From: Candidatus Polarisedimenticolia bacterium
GTDB lineage: Bacteria; Acidobacteriota; Polarisedimenticolia; Gp22-AA2
Direction: 5' to 3'
Assembly: GCA_036001465.1 (NCBI GenBank)
Contig: DASYUH010000053.1
Coordinates: 1 to 46,339 of the forward strand
DNA length: 46,339 nt
Part shown: positions 1-6,601 of the stretch, one piece after another
Numbering within the stretch: the first letter of the stretch is position 1
How the letters are laid out: every line of letters begins with the position of its first letter
Program-made: the position numbers and the translations under genes
The notes under the pieces: generated by a model
Told to the model about the DNA's origin: nothing
Databases searched by the model: none
The model's input: only the letters and a program-made list of their open reading frames with translations

Positions 1-756
1 CTGTTCACGAACTACACCGTCACCGGGATCAACTGGTCGGTCAATCTCGGCGGGACCGAGACCTTCATCACCGGGTCCGGCACCTACCGGATCGGCGGCG
101 AGTTCGCGCTGCAGCAGGAGCTGACGCTCGACCTGAAGGTCGGGGACAACAAGGTCGAGCGCTTCACCAGCGGTCTCGTGACCGGCCCGGCCCCCTTCCC
201 GGTGATCGCGATCACGATCTCGATCAACAACCAATACTGTTTCGACACCGTCTTCAGAATCCATGCGTCGCCCGTCCCCGCCGACCAGGTCACTCCCTAC
301 CGGCTGACGGAGAAGAGTACCTTCCAGCGCGGCTGCTTCGAGATGTGTGACTGTGTCATCGGTCCGCTGTTGCCGATCAAGGGGAACTTCGCCCTGGTTT
401 CCCTCGCGTCGGAGGCGCCCTTCAGACAGTTCGCCGTGGTCGACGTCCGCTGGCTCGTGCAGCGGAGTCCCCTGGCCACCACGTCCTCGGGGACGCCGAT
501 CCGGGGGGCCGGCTTCTACACGTTCGGCGGGGACGGGGCGTCGCAGCAGCGCCTGTCGCTCCTGCTCTCCGTGGGCCGGGAGGAGCCGGCGCGCTACGAC
601 AGCGGCTGGATCGCGGGCGGCGACGCCTTCCCGCTCATCGACGCCCTCCTGTCGCAGAACGGCTCGAGGTGCTTCGACACGCAAATCGACGTCCACGCGG
701 AGCCGCGCCCGACTCTCATCAGGCGCCCTCCGTTCCCGGACGCCACCGCGCCGTAG
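1..756 (+). CDS. Hypothetical protein, 5'-truncated, with internal duplication
   Basis: The frame is open from base 1, so the gene begins upstream of the window; it ends at TAG 754-756. About 251 residues are visible. I do not recognise the family. The visible part is made of two related halves of about 110 residues. Both carry the order W-x-V, G-x-G-x-Y, QQ-x-L-x-L-x-L-x-VG, SG, FP-x-I and CFDT followed by a H-A-x-P end (around residues 80-90 and again near 235-242). The alternating hydrophobic pattern suggests a beta-rich, probably secreted protein, but the N-terminus that would carry a signal peptide is missing. The gene converges on dodecin across a 13-bp hairpin. Confidence 0.6.
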   Translation: MFTNYTVTGINWSVNLGGTETFITGSGTYRIGGEFALQQELTLDLKVGDNKVERFTSGLVTGPAPFPVIAITISINNQYCFDTVFRIHASPVPADQVTPYRLTEKSTFQRGCFEMCDCVIGPLLPIKGNFALVSLASEAPFRQFAVVDVRWLVQRSPLATTSSGTPIRGAGFYTFGGDGASQQRLSLLLSVGREEPARYDSGWIAGGDAFPLIDALLSQNGSRCFDTQIDVHAEPRPTLIRRPPFPDATAP

Positions 757-827
757 AATGTCCGACCCATGGGGAAGGCGCCTGGGGCCGGCGCGGCTGT
801 GGAAGCGGCCGGCCCCGGGCTGGCCCG

Positions 828-857
828 GGAGCCTGCCCGAATCCTCGGGCAGGCTCC
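828..857. terminator. Bidirectional hairpin between convergent genes
   Basis: A perfect 13-bp inverted repeat (828-840 pairs with 845-857) encloses a 4-nt loop. It lies between the stop of the truncated hypothetical gene (756) and the TAG stop of dodecin (857-859), which touches the stem. No T-run follows on either strand, so it may be a GC-type or Rho-assisted terminator serving both genes. Confidence 0.55.
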
Positions 858-1066
858 TAGCCTTCGTACTTGAACGAGACCTTCAGCTTGGCGCGGTAGG
901 CCTCGACCTTGCCGTCCTTGATCTGCATGTCGAGCGTGGCCACCTCCGCGACCCTCAGATCCCTGAGGGTCTGCGAGGCGCGCTTGACGGCCGCGGCCGC
1001 CGCCTTTTCCCAGGACTCGCTGCTCGTTCCGACCAGCTCGATGATCTTGTAGACGCTTTCGGCCAT
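857..1066 (-). CDS. Dodecin family flavin-binding protein
   Basis: The 69-residue product has the length and composition of dodecins, small proteins that form hollow dodecamers and store or buffer flavins (or CoA in some members) in the cytoplasm. Visible family features are the N-terminal MAESVYKIIELVGTS strand, the SWEKAAAAAVKRAS helix and the terminal beta-hairpin with VEAYRAKLKVSFKYE. Tryptophan 20 sits where dodecins place the residue stacking on the isoalloxazine ring. A strong GGAGGAGG ribosome site lies about 6 nt before the ATG. The gene is single and diverges from the metalloprotease at 1333. Confidence 0.93.
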   Translation of the reverse strand: MAESVYKIIELVGTSSESWEKAAAAAVKRASQTLRDLRVAEVATLDMQIKDGKVEAYRAKLKVSFKYEG

Positions 1067-1222
1067 TCGGTCCTCCTCCGGGCCGCCTGCTCCCGGCGAT
1101 TGAATGCGGTCCTCGGGCGGTCGATCCGCAGCGAGGCCGTGCGCCTGCAGCCTACACCGGGAACCGCTCTTCCGGTGCCCGGGGATTCACCCCGGCGACA
1201 TCCGTGTTTTCCCGCCTGCCAA

Positions 1223-1238
1223 TCAGGTGATCACCTGA
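1223..1238. promoter_or_regulatory. 16-bp perfect palindrome, candidate operator
   Basis: TCAGGTGATCACCTGA is its own reverse complement. It sits in the 266-bp gap between the divergent dodecin and metalloprotease genes, about 95 bp before the protease ATG. A weak promoter-like pair follows it (AAGACT at 1239-1244, TATATC at 1262-1267, spacing 17). A dimeric regulator could bind here, but no regulator gene is adjacent. The rest of 1067-1332 shows only the two ribosome sites. Confidence 0.4.
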
Positions 1239-1332
1239 AAGACTCGCGGACGCCGACGGCGTATATCTGCCGCGAAATTGAGTGGCCGCGTGTCGCGTCG
1301 AGCGTCCCACAACCTAAGGGAGGAGTGAGGCC

Positions 1333-2517
1333 ATGAGCCAGCGGTGCATTGGATCGATCCTTCGAAGTCTTCCGTACGGCATCGCCGCAATCCTCATGCT
1401 GATCGCCGGACCTGCGGCGACGATACGAGCGGCCGAGCCGTCCAGCGGCACGCTCAGCGGCAGCAACGACGAGGCGACCTGGACGGGCACCTTCTACGCC
1501 CCCAATCCAGCCGCCTGCGCGACGAGCTCCGATCCGCTGTGCGATCACTTCCGCCTGACCATCGACGGCGGCTCGATCCGGCGGGTCCTGATCGCCATTT
1601 CGCCCGAGGCGGGGTTCGAAGACGACGACTACGACCTGTTCGTCTACGATGACCAGGGGGTCCTGGTCGCGAGCCAGGCGGACGGCGACGGCAACGAATC
1701 GGTCGTGATCGAGAACACCAGTTCGACGTTCTACGAAGTGCGGGTGCAGCCGTTCCTCATCACCCCCGGCTCGACCTACCGGGGCGTCGCCATGAAGACC
1801 CGCGAGCAGGCGGTCGACGCCGACGGGGCCGATTGCCTCGAGGCGGTCCCGTCGGACGCCGGCGTCCCCGGGGTGACCGACGCCGGGCAGTCCATCGAGC
1901 TCTCCGTCATGCTGCTCCTCGACGGCACCGACGCGACCGTCGCCGGACAGCTGATGGCGCGCGCCGCCGAGTCGTACGCGCCGCTCGGCATCAACCTGGT
2001 CCTGAAAAAAACGAAGGCCGTCTCCTACACGTCCTCGGTCTCGGAGGACCTCATCGCCGCGGCCAAGGCGACGGTGGGCGGGGTCCCCCCTCGGGGGATC
2101 GATCTGGTCGGCGTATTCACGACCAAGGAGATGCAGGCCATCGCCGGCGGCGCGACGGTGGTCGGGCAGGCCGACTGCATCGGCGGCGTCCGCTTCGACG
2201 AGCATTCGTTCTTCGTCGTCAGCGACATCCGCTCGATCGAGGATCCGCAGACCGGGACGACCGGCACGCTGAACGCTCTGGGCCTCAACCCCAACGTCGA
2301 TGCGACGGCCGAAGTCATGGCGCACGAGATGGGGCACCTGATGGGGGCGCACCACCACTACGCCAATTGCGTGGAGGGGAACCTGTCGAGCGCCGGCCCC
2401 AACGATCTTTCCCCGTGCACGCTGATGTTCAACGCGGTCAACTTCGCGTCGCTGAACTTCGGAGTCCTCAGCGGGGCGGTCGTCCGCGGGCACGCGGTAG
2501 GGTACGCGGCCCCCTGA
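1333..2517 (+). CDS. Secreted metzincin-type zinc metalloprotease
   Basis: The 394-residue protein starts with a Sec signal peptide (basic start, hydrophobic stretch 17-28, likely cleavage near 34). Residues about 45-155 resemble a beta-sandwich pre-peptidase domain with an acidic EDDDYDLFVYD segment. The catalytic domain (about 185-394) carries HEMGHLMGAHH at 331-341, matching the metzincin zinc site HExxHxxGxxH, with a Met-turn candidate CTLM at 362-365. It probably acts outside the cytoplasm; the substrate is unknown. An AAGGGAGGAG ribosome site about 7 nt upstream fixes the ATG. It is read away from dodecin and appears to be a single gene, with a hairpin at 2623-2652 downstream. Confidence 0.82.
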   Translation: MSQRCIGSILRSLPYGIAAILMLIAGPAATIRAAEPSSGTLSGSNDEATWTGTFYAPNPAACATSSDPLCDHFRLTIDGGSIRRVLIAISPEAGFEDDDYDLFVYDDQGVLVASQADGDGNESVVIENTSSTFYEVRVQPFLITPGSTYRGVAMKTREQAVDADGADCLEAVPSDAGVPGVTDAGQSIELSVMLLLDGTDATVAGQLMARAAESYAPLGINLVLKKTKAVSYTSSVSEDLIAAAKATVGGVPPRGIDLVGVFTTKEMQAIAGGATVVGQADCIGGVRFDEHSFFVVSDIRSIEDPQTGTTGTLNALGLNPNVDATAEVMAHEMGHLMGAHHHYANCVEGNLSSAGPNDLSPCTLMFNAVNFASLNFGVLSGAVVRGHAVGYAAP

Positions 2518-2566
2518 GCGCCGGCGGTCCTACGTCAACCGGATGACGACCGTGGTGGTGCAGAGC

Positions 2567-2594
2567 TTGTGGGATTTGTCACATAAATTATAGT
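2567..2594 (+). promoter_or_regulatory. Possible sigma70-type promoter for GAF-kinase operon
   Basis: The only AT-rich patch in this area contains TTGTGG (2567-2572) and TATAGT (2589-2594) with a 16-bp spacer. It lies about 150 bp upstream of the GAF gene. A transcript starting near 2601 would include the hairpin at 2623-2652. Consensus match is moderate. Confidence 0.4.
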
Positions 2595-2622
2595 AAATAG
2601 GTGGCTTAGTCTAGTTCGTTGA

Positions 2623-2652
2623 GCCGACCCCGGACCCCCGCCCGGGGTCGGC
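2623..2652. terminator. 11-bp GC hairpin, terminator or leader attenuator
   Basis: An 11-bp perfect stem (2623-2633 with 2642-2652) and 8-nt loop lie between the metalloprotease stop and the GAF start. It may terminate the protease transcript. If the promoter at 2567-2594 is real, it lies in the leader of the sensor operon instead. No T-tract follows. Confidence 0.45.
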
Positions 2653-2742
2653 CGCTGTCTGCAACAACCTCCGCACCACCATGAGGTTGCACGAAACGGC
2701 CCCAGGTTCGATATTGGGAGGCGTATCACCTCGGGGGTTGGT

Positions 2743-3210
2743 GTGACCGGAAAGCAGATCTGCCGGGCGCTCGAGACCATGATGAACGAGGGGGCCGGCT
2801 TGGAGAAGATGCTGGCCGCCGCGGTCGACCACCTGCACCGATCCAATCCGAGGTTTCACTGGACGGGCATCTACGAGCTGTATCCCGACAGCGTCCTGCG
2901 GCTGGGACCGTTCATCGGCGCCCCCACCGATCACGTCTTCATCGCCGTGGGCCGCGGGATCTGCGGCACGGCGGTGGCGGAGAAGCGCAACATCGTCGTC
3001 CCGGACGTCTCGAAGGCCCCCAACTACCTGGCCTGCTCGACGTCGACGCGCTCGGAGCTGGTCGTTCTGATCCGCAAGGGGGACCGGATCTTCGCGCAGA
3101 TCGACATCGACAGCCACGACCTGGACGCCTTCGATGCGGCCACCGTCGCCGAAGTGGAACAGGTGGCCGATTACCTGGCCGGAGCCTACCTCAAGACGGT
3201 GGACCCGTAA
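2743..3210 (+). CDS. GAF domain protein, free methionine-(R)-sulfoxide reductase-like
   Basis: A single GAF domain fills the 155 residues. The pattern VGRGICGTAVAE ... LACSTSTRSELVV ... IDIDSHDLDAFD matches the family of E. coli fRMsr (YebR), which reduces free methionine-(R)-sulfoxide. The Cys74-Cys98 spacing of 24 equals that of E. coli Cys94-Cys118, so the catalytic cysteine is kept, but the position of resolving Cys84 is His64. It could be an enzyme with altered recycling, or a redox- or ligand-sensing GAF protein for the kinase it is coupled to: its stop TAA shares its last A with the kinase ATG. The start is GTG after a G-rich stretch; a later ATG near 2780 is a weaker alternative. Confidence 0.7.
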   Translation: MTGKQICRALETMMNEGAGLEKMLAAAVDHLHRSNPRFHWTGIYELYPDSVLRLGPFIGAPTDHVFIAVGRGICGTAVAEKRNIVVPDVSKAPNYLACSTSTRSELVVLIRKGDRIFAQIDIDSHDLDAFDAATVAEVEQVADYLAGAYLKTVDP

Positions 3211-5255
3211 TGGGTGCCGCGTCCCGGAACGCCCGCAAGGCAGCCGACCCCGACCTCTCCGAGAGCGCCCACGAGCGGAAGGTCGCCGAAGGCGAACGGC
3301 GTCTGCGCTCGCTCGACGAGAGGCTGAGAGTCCTCGAGCGGGAGCGGCAGAAGCTCTCCGCGCTCCTGCACCACACGGACGCGGGCTTCGTCTCCTTCGA
3401 CTCGTCGCTCCGGGTGGTCTGGGCCAACGAGATGTTCGGCAGGCGGTTCGGCGGCGCGAACGACGCGGGCTCGATCCTCGGCAAGGCCTGCAACTCGATC
3501 CTGTGCGTTCGTCCGGAGCCGTGCGAGGAGTGTCCCGCCGCGCGGGCCTTCACCTCCGGAACGGTGGCCCACCATGAGATGCGGCTGGAGACGGGCGGGG
3601 GATCCCGGGACATCTACGTCACGGCGATGCCCATCCGATCGCTGGCCGGGGCGGTCGATGAGTCGATCGTCATGCTGCAGGACGTGTCGGACCTGAGGGT
3701 CCTGCGCCAGAGCGAGGCCCGCAAGGGGGCCATCCTGGACACGGCCCTGGACGCCATTCTCACCATCGATCATCTCGGGAAGATCACGGAGTTCAACCGG
3801 GCCGCGGAGCAGATGTTCGGGTATGCGCGGGCCGAGGCGATGGGCCGGGAAATGGCGGAGCTCATCATCCCGGAGAACCTGCGCGGGAAGCACCGGGCGG
3901 GGCTGGAGCGCACCGTCCGGACGGGGGAGAGCCGGATGGCGAACCGCCGTCTGGAGATGACCGCCATGCGCCGGGACGGGACCGAGTTCCCCGTGGAGAT
4001 CATCATCACGCGGATCCCGCTGCCCGGGACACCCTTGTTCACGGGCTACGTCCGCGATCTGAGCGAGCGCCGGAAGGCCGAGGAGGCCCTGCGCAAGAGC
4101 GAGGAGCAGCTGCGCCAGTCGCAGAAGATGGAGGCGGTCGGGCTGCTGGCCGGCGGGATCGCGCACGACTTCAACAACCTCCTGACCGTCATCGGCGGGC
4201 GCTGCGACCTCCTGCGCCTGCGCCTTGCCCCGGACGACTCGACGCGGAGGGAGCTCGAGGTCATCAAGGACGCTTCGGCGCGCGCCACGGCGCTCACCCA
4301 CCAGCTCCTGGCGTTCAGCCGCCGTCAGGTGCTGGCGCCGAAGGTCCTGAATCTCAATTCGGTCATCAGCAATCTCCTGCCGATGTTGCAGCGCCTGATC
4401 GGCGAGGACATCAACCTCGGGACGAAGCTGGGCCCGGATCTCGGGCACGTCAAGGCCGACCCGGGACAGATCGAGCAGGTGGTCATGAACCTCGTCGTCA
4501 ACGCCAGGGACGCCATGGCGCAGGGCGGGAAGCTCCTCATCGAGACCCAGAATGCCGACGTCGACGAGGCCTATGCCCGGCAGCACGTTCCGACGCAGCC
4601 GGGCCGTTACGTCCTGCTGGTGGTCAGCGACAACGGGACGGGGATGAACCGCGACACGCAGACCCGCATCTTCGAGCCGTTCTTCACCACCAAGGAGCAG
4701 GGGAAGGGGACGGGGCTGGGCCTGGCGACCGTCTATGGGATCGTGAAGCAGAGCGGCGGCTACATCTGGGTCTACAGCGAAGTGGGACACGGAACGACGT
4801 TCAAGATCTACGTGCCGCGCGTGGACGAGGCGATCGCGCCGGACAGGCCGCCCAGGGCGCCGATCCAGGCGTCGGGGGTGTCCGAGACCATCCTGCTCGT
4901 GGAAGACGAGGAGATCGTCCGCTCCCTGGCGCGGGAGATCCTCGAGACACGCGGCTACAAGGTCCTCGAGGCGCAGGGAGGCCGCGAGGCTCTCCAGATC
5001 TGCGAGCGGTACGACGACGTCATCCACCTCGTGCTCACCGACGTCGTCATGCCCGAGATGAGCGGCCGGGTGCTGGCCGGACACTTGGCGAAGGTCCGCC
5101 CGGCGGCGAAGGTGCTCTACATGTCGGGGTACATGGGGGATGCCATCGCCCGGCACGGCATGCTCGAGGCCGGGGTGGCCTATCTCCAGAAGCCCTTCAC
5201 GATCGAGTCGCTCACGCAGAAAGTCCGTGAGGTCCTGGATCGGCCGGCCCCGTGA
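3210..5255 (+). CDS. Hybrid sensor histidine kinase (PAS-PAS-HisKA-HATPase-REC)
   Basis: The 681-residue cytoplasmic kinase has no membrane segment. In order: a coiled-coil start (about 15-50), PAS1 (52-155), PAS2 (170-290), a HisKA helix with GGIAHDFNN (phospho-acceptor His319), an HATPase with N-box near Asn431, DNGTGM (474-479) and GTGLGL (500-505), and a C-terminal receiver with Asp611 as phosphorylation site and Lys661. PAS1 contains four cysteines (94, 99, 105, 108) in a C-x5-C-x5-C-x2-C cluster that could bind metal or sense redox. The 1-nt overlap with the GAF/fRMsr gene supports a shared oxidative or small-molecule signal. No separate response regulator with a DNA-binding domain is nearby. 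Confidence 0.9.
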   Translation: MGAASRNARKAADPDLSESAHERKVAEGERRLRSLDERLRVLERERQKLSALLHHTDAGFVSFDSSLRVVWANEMFGRRFGGANDAGSILGKACNSILCVRPEPCEECPAARAFTSGTVAHHEMRLETGGGSRDIYVTAMPIRSLAGAVDESIVMLQDVSDLRVLRQSEARKGAILDTALDAILTIDHLGKITEFNRAAEQMFGYARAEAMGREMAELIIPENLRGKHRAGLERTVRTGESRMANRRLEMTAMRRDGTEFPVEIIITRIPLPGTPLFTGYVRDLSERRKAEEALRKSEEQLRQSQKMEAVGLLAGGIAHDFNNLLTVIGGRCDLLRLRLAPDDSTRRELEVIKDASARATALTHQLLAFSRRQVLAPKVLNLNSVISNLLPMLQRLIGEDINLGTKLGPDLGHVKADPGQIEQVVMNLVVNARDAMAQGGKLLIETQNADVDEAYARQHVPTQPGRYVLLVVSDNGTGMNRDTQTRIFEPFFTTKEQGKGTGLGLATVYGIVKQSGGYIWVYSEVGHGTTFKIYVPRVDEAIAPDRPPRAPIQASGVSETILLVEDEEIVRSLAREILETRGYKVLEAQGGREALQICERYDDVIHLVLTDVVMPEMSGRVLAGHLAKVRPAAKVLYMSGYMGDAIARHGMLEAGVAYLQKPFTIESLTQKVREVLDRPAP

Positions 5256-5259
5256 GTCT

Positions 5260-6279
5260 TCAGAACCGGCGGATGAACCCGGCCAGCACCACGTAATCCG
5301 CGAACGCGGCGTCCCCCTGGCCGCCGTCTTCGATGTCCGGGACGCTCCTGACCCTGTCGCGGTGCAGCGCCCAGGGAACCATCAACGAAACGGTGTAGGA
5401 GCCCTTGCTGTAGCTGAAGCCCGGCTCGACGGAGGTGGCGTAGCCCGGGCGGCGGAAGCCGTGGCTGTCGCCTATCAGGTCGTGAGTCGGAATCCCCTCC
5501 ATGCGTCCACCCAGGCTCAGCCCGATGTGCTGCGTGGGAAACCAGGTCACGCCCCCCCGGTAGAGGTACTGGTCCGCGACGGACATGATCTCCTCTCCGG
5601 CGCCGCTCCGGTAGGTCGCGACGCCGTTCTTGCCTTCGGGATTGATCAGATACGTCCCGGTGACATAGAGCGCGCCTTTGTTCTTGGCGAAGCGGTAGAA
5701 ACCCTGCAGATCCATGATCGTGCCGAAGCCGCCGTCGCCGGGCTGGATCGACTGGTCCACGGTGCGGACCACGTTCTCGGTCTCGAACGTGCCCGGCACG
5801 GTCGGCGTCGTGTCGCGAATCACCCGGGTGTCGTGCACGTTGTCGGCGCCCGTGGGCAGCTTGACCCCGAAGCCCAGCGCGATGTTGTATTTCGTCTGCT
5901 TGGTCGGATCGAACATCCAGCGCCGCGGCGTGATGCTGATGTCGCCCATGCCCCGCGCCTGCGTCTCGGAGCGCATGACGACCGGGTCGTTGCCGAACTG
6001 GTTGGGGGGCTGGAACGGGTCGCGGATCGCCTGCGATCGGACCGCCATCAGATAGGGGATCCCGACCGTCAGGCTCCAGCGAGGGGTGTACGTCCGGGTG
6101 ATCGCCAGCTCGAGCTGGTGGATCCGGTTGATGACCTGGCTCCCCTCGGCCTGGCGTTCGGTGTCTTCATGGCTTCCGGTGAAATGGCGATCGGACTTCT
6201 GGTAGCGCCACGAGAACGCCACGGACCAGCTGTCCGGCTTGCCGAAGGCCTCTTCCGCGCCGAGCACGGGCGCGTTCAT
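5260..6279 (-). CDS. Outer-membrane beta-barrel transporter-like protein (lacks its signal peptide)
   Basis: From the first downstream ATG the product is 339 residues of alternating amphipathic strands rich in aromatic residues, ending in VVLAGFIRRF with the terminal Phe typical of outer-membrane barrels. Segments such as FGVKLPTGADN resemble the broad transporter/phenol-degradation barrel family; no substrate can be named. This start has no signal peptide or good ribosome site. The same frame continues upstream to an ATG at 6390 with a typical signal peptide, interrupted by TGA at 6294-6292. The natural gene is probably 5260-6390 and is either inactivated or carries a sequencing error. The gene converges on the kinase with a 4-nt gap. 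Confidence 0.72.
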   Translation of the reverse strand: MNAPVLGAEEAFGKPDSWSVAFSWRYQKSDRHFTGSHEDTERQAEGSQVINRIHQLELAITRTYTPRWSLTVGIPYLMAVRSQAIRDPFQPPNQFGNDPVVMRSETQARGMGDISITPRRWMFDPTKQTKYNIALGFGVKLPTGADNVHDTRVIRDTTPTVPGTFETENVVRTVDQSIQPGDGGFGTIMDLQGFYRFAKNKGALYVTGTYLINPEGKNGVATYRSGAGEEIMSVADQYLYRGGVTWFPTQHIGLSLGGRMEGIPTHDLIGDSHGFRRPGYATSVEPGFSYSKGSYTVSLMVPWALHRDRVRSVPDIEDGGQGDAAFADYVVLAGFIRRF

Positions 6280-6390
6280 TCTCGCGGCGACTCAACCCTG
6301 GGCGTAGGCCGGCCGGGGGCCGAGCGCGAAGCCGGCCAGGACCATACCCGCGGCGAGAGCCATGCGGACGGGCAAACGATGCGCTTTCAT
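6280..6390 (-). other. Detached signal-peptide segment upstream of an in-frame TGA
   Basis: Reading minus from ATG 6390 gives MKAHRLPVRMALAAG... ending AYAQG, a complete Sec signal peptide with an A-x-A cleavage site. Then comes TGA (6294-6292), VAAR, and the ATG of the barrel ORF, all in one frame. A GGGGGAG ribosome site about 6 nt before ATG 6390 shows that this is the original start. Confidence 0.8.
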
Positions 6391-6601
6391 GACTCCCCCT
6401 CGAGCAGGCGCGGCGGCCCGCAGCAGTCGTGTTGATCGGACCCCGGGAAGTTTGCAAATCGCGTTCCACGCCGATCCCGGGGGGAATCATGGATTGCGGG
6501 CCTTGAAGCGCCCGCGGTCATTCATAGCCTCTACGAACCGACGGCCGGCCATCATAGAAGCTACGCGGGTCAGGGGCCCGGGCGGACGGTCGGAGGGGCT
6601 C
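6391..6601. other. Gap between the barrel gene and the end of the biosynthetic operon
   Basis: No convincing ORF is present. It holds the barrel gene's ribosome site, an 8-bp inverted repeat (6441-6448 with 6475-6482) and the wobble hairpin at 6525-6563. No clear promoter for the barrel gene was seen. Confidence 0.6.
6525..6563 (-). terminator. Minus-strand RNA hairpin after the biosynthetic operon
   Basis: Arms 6525-6536 and 6552-6563 form a 12-bp stem in minus-strand RNA, including two G-U wobbles, with a 15-nt loop. In plus-strand RNA the same two positions become C-A mismatches. The structure therefore belongs to the transcript of the operon ending at 6602. There is no U-run, so it may stabilise the 3' end or act in Rho-dependent termination. 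Confidence 0.4.

Noticed and set aside
669-860. Small plus-strand ORF across the hairpin at 828-857
   Set aside because: Overlaps the real coding frame and the terminator stem, and has no start signal.
6292-6294. TGA as a recoded sense codon (Trp or selenocysteine)
   Set aside because: TGA serves as the stop of many operon genes here, and no selenocysteine-type stem-loop was seen; mutation or error is simpler.
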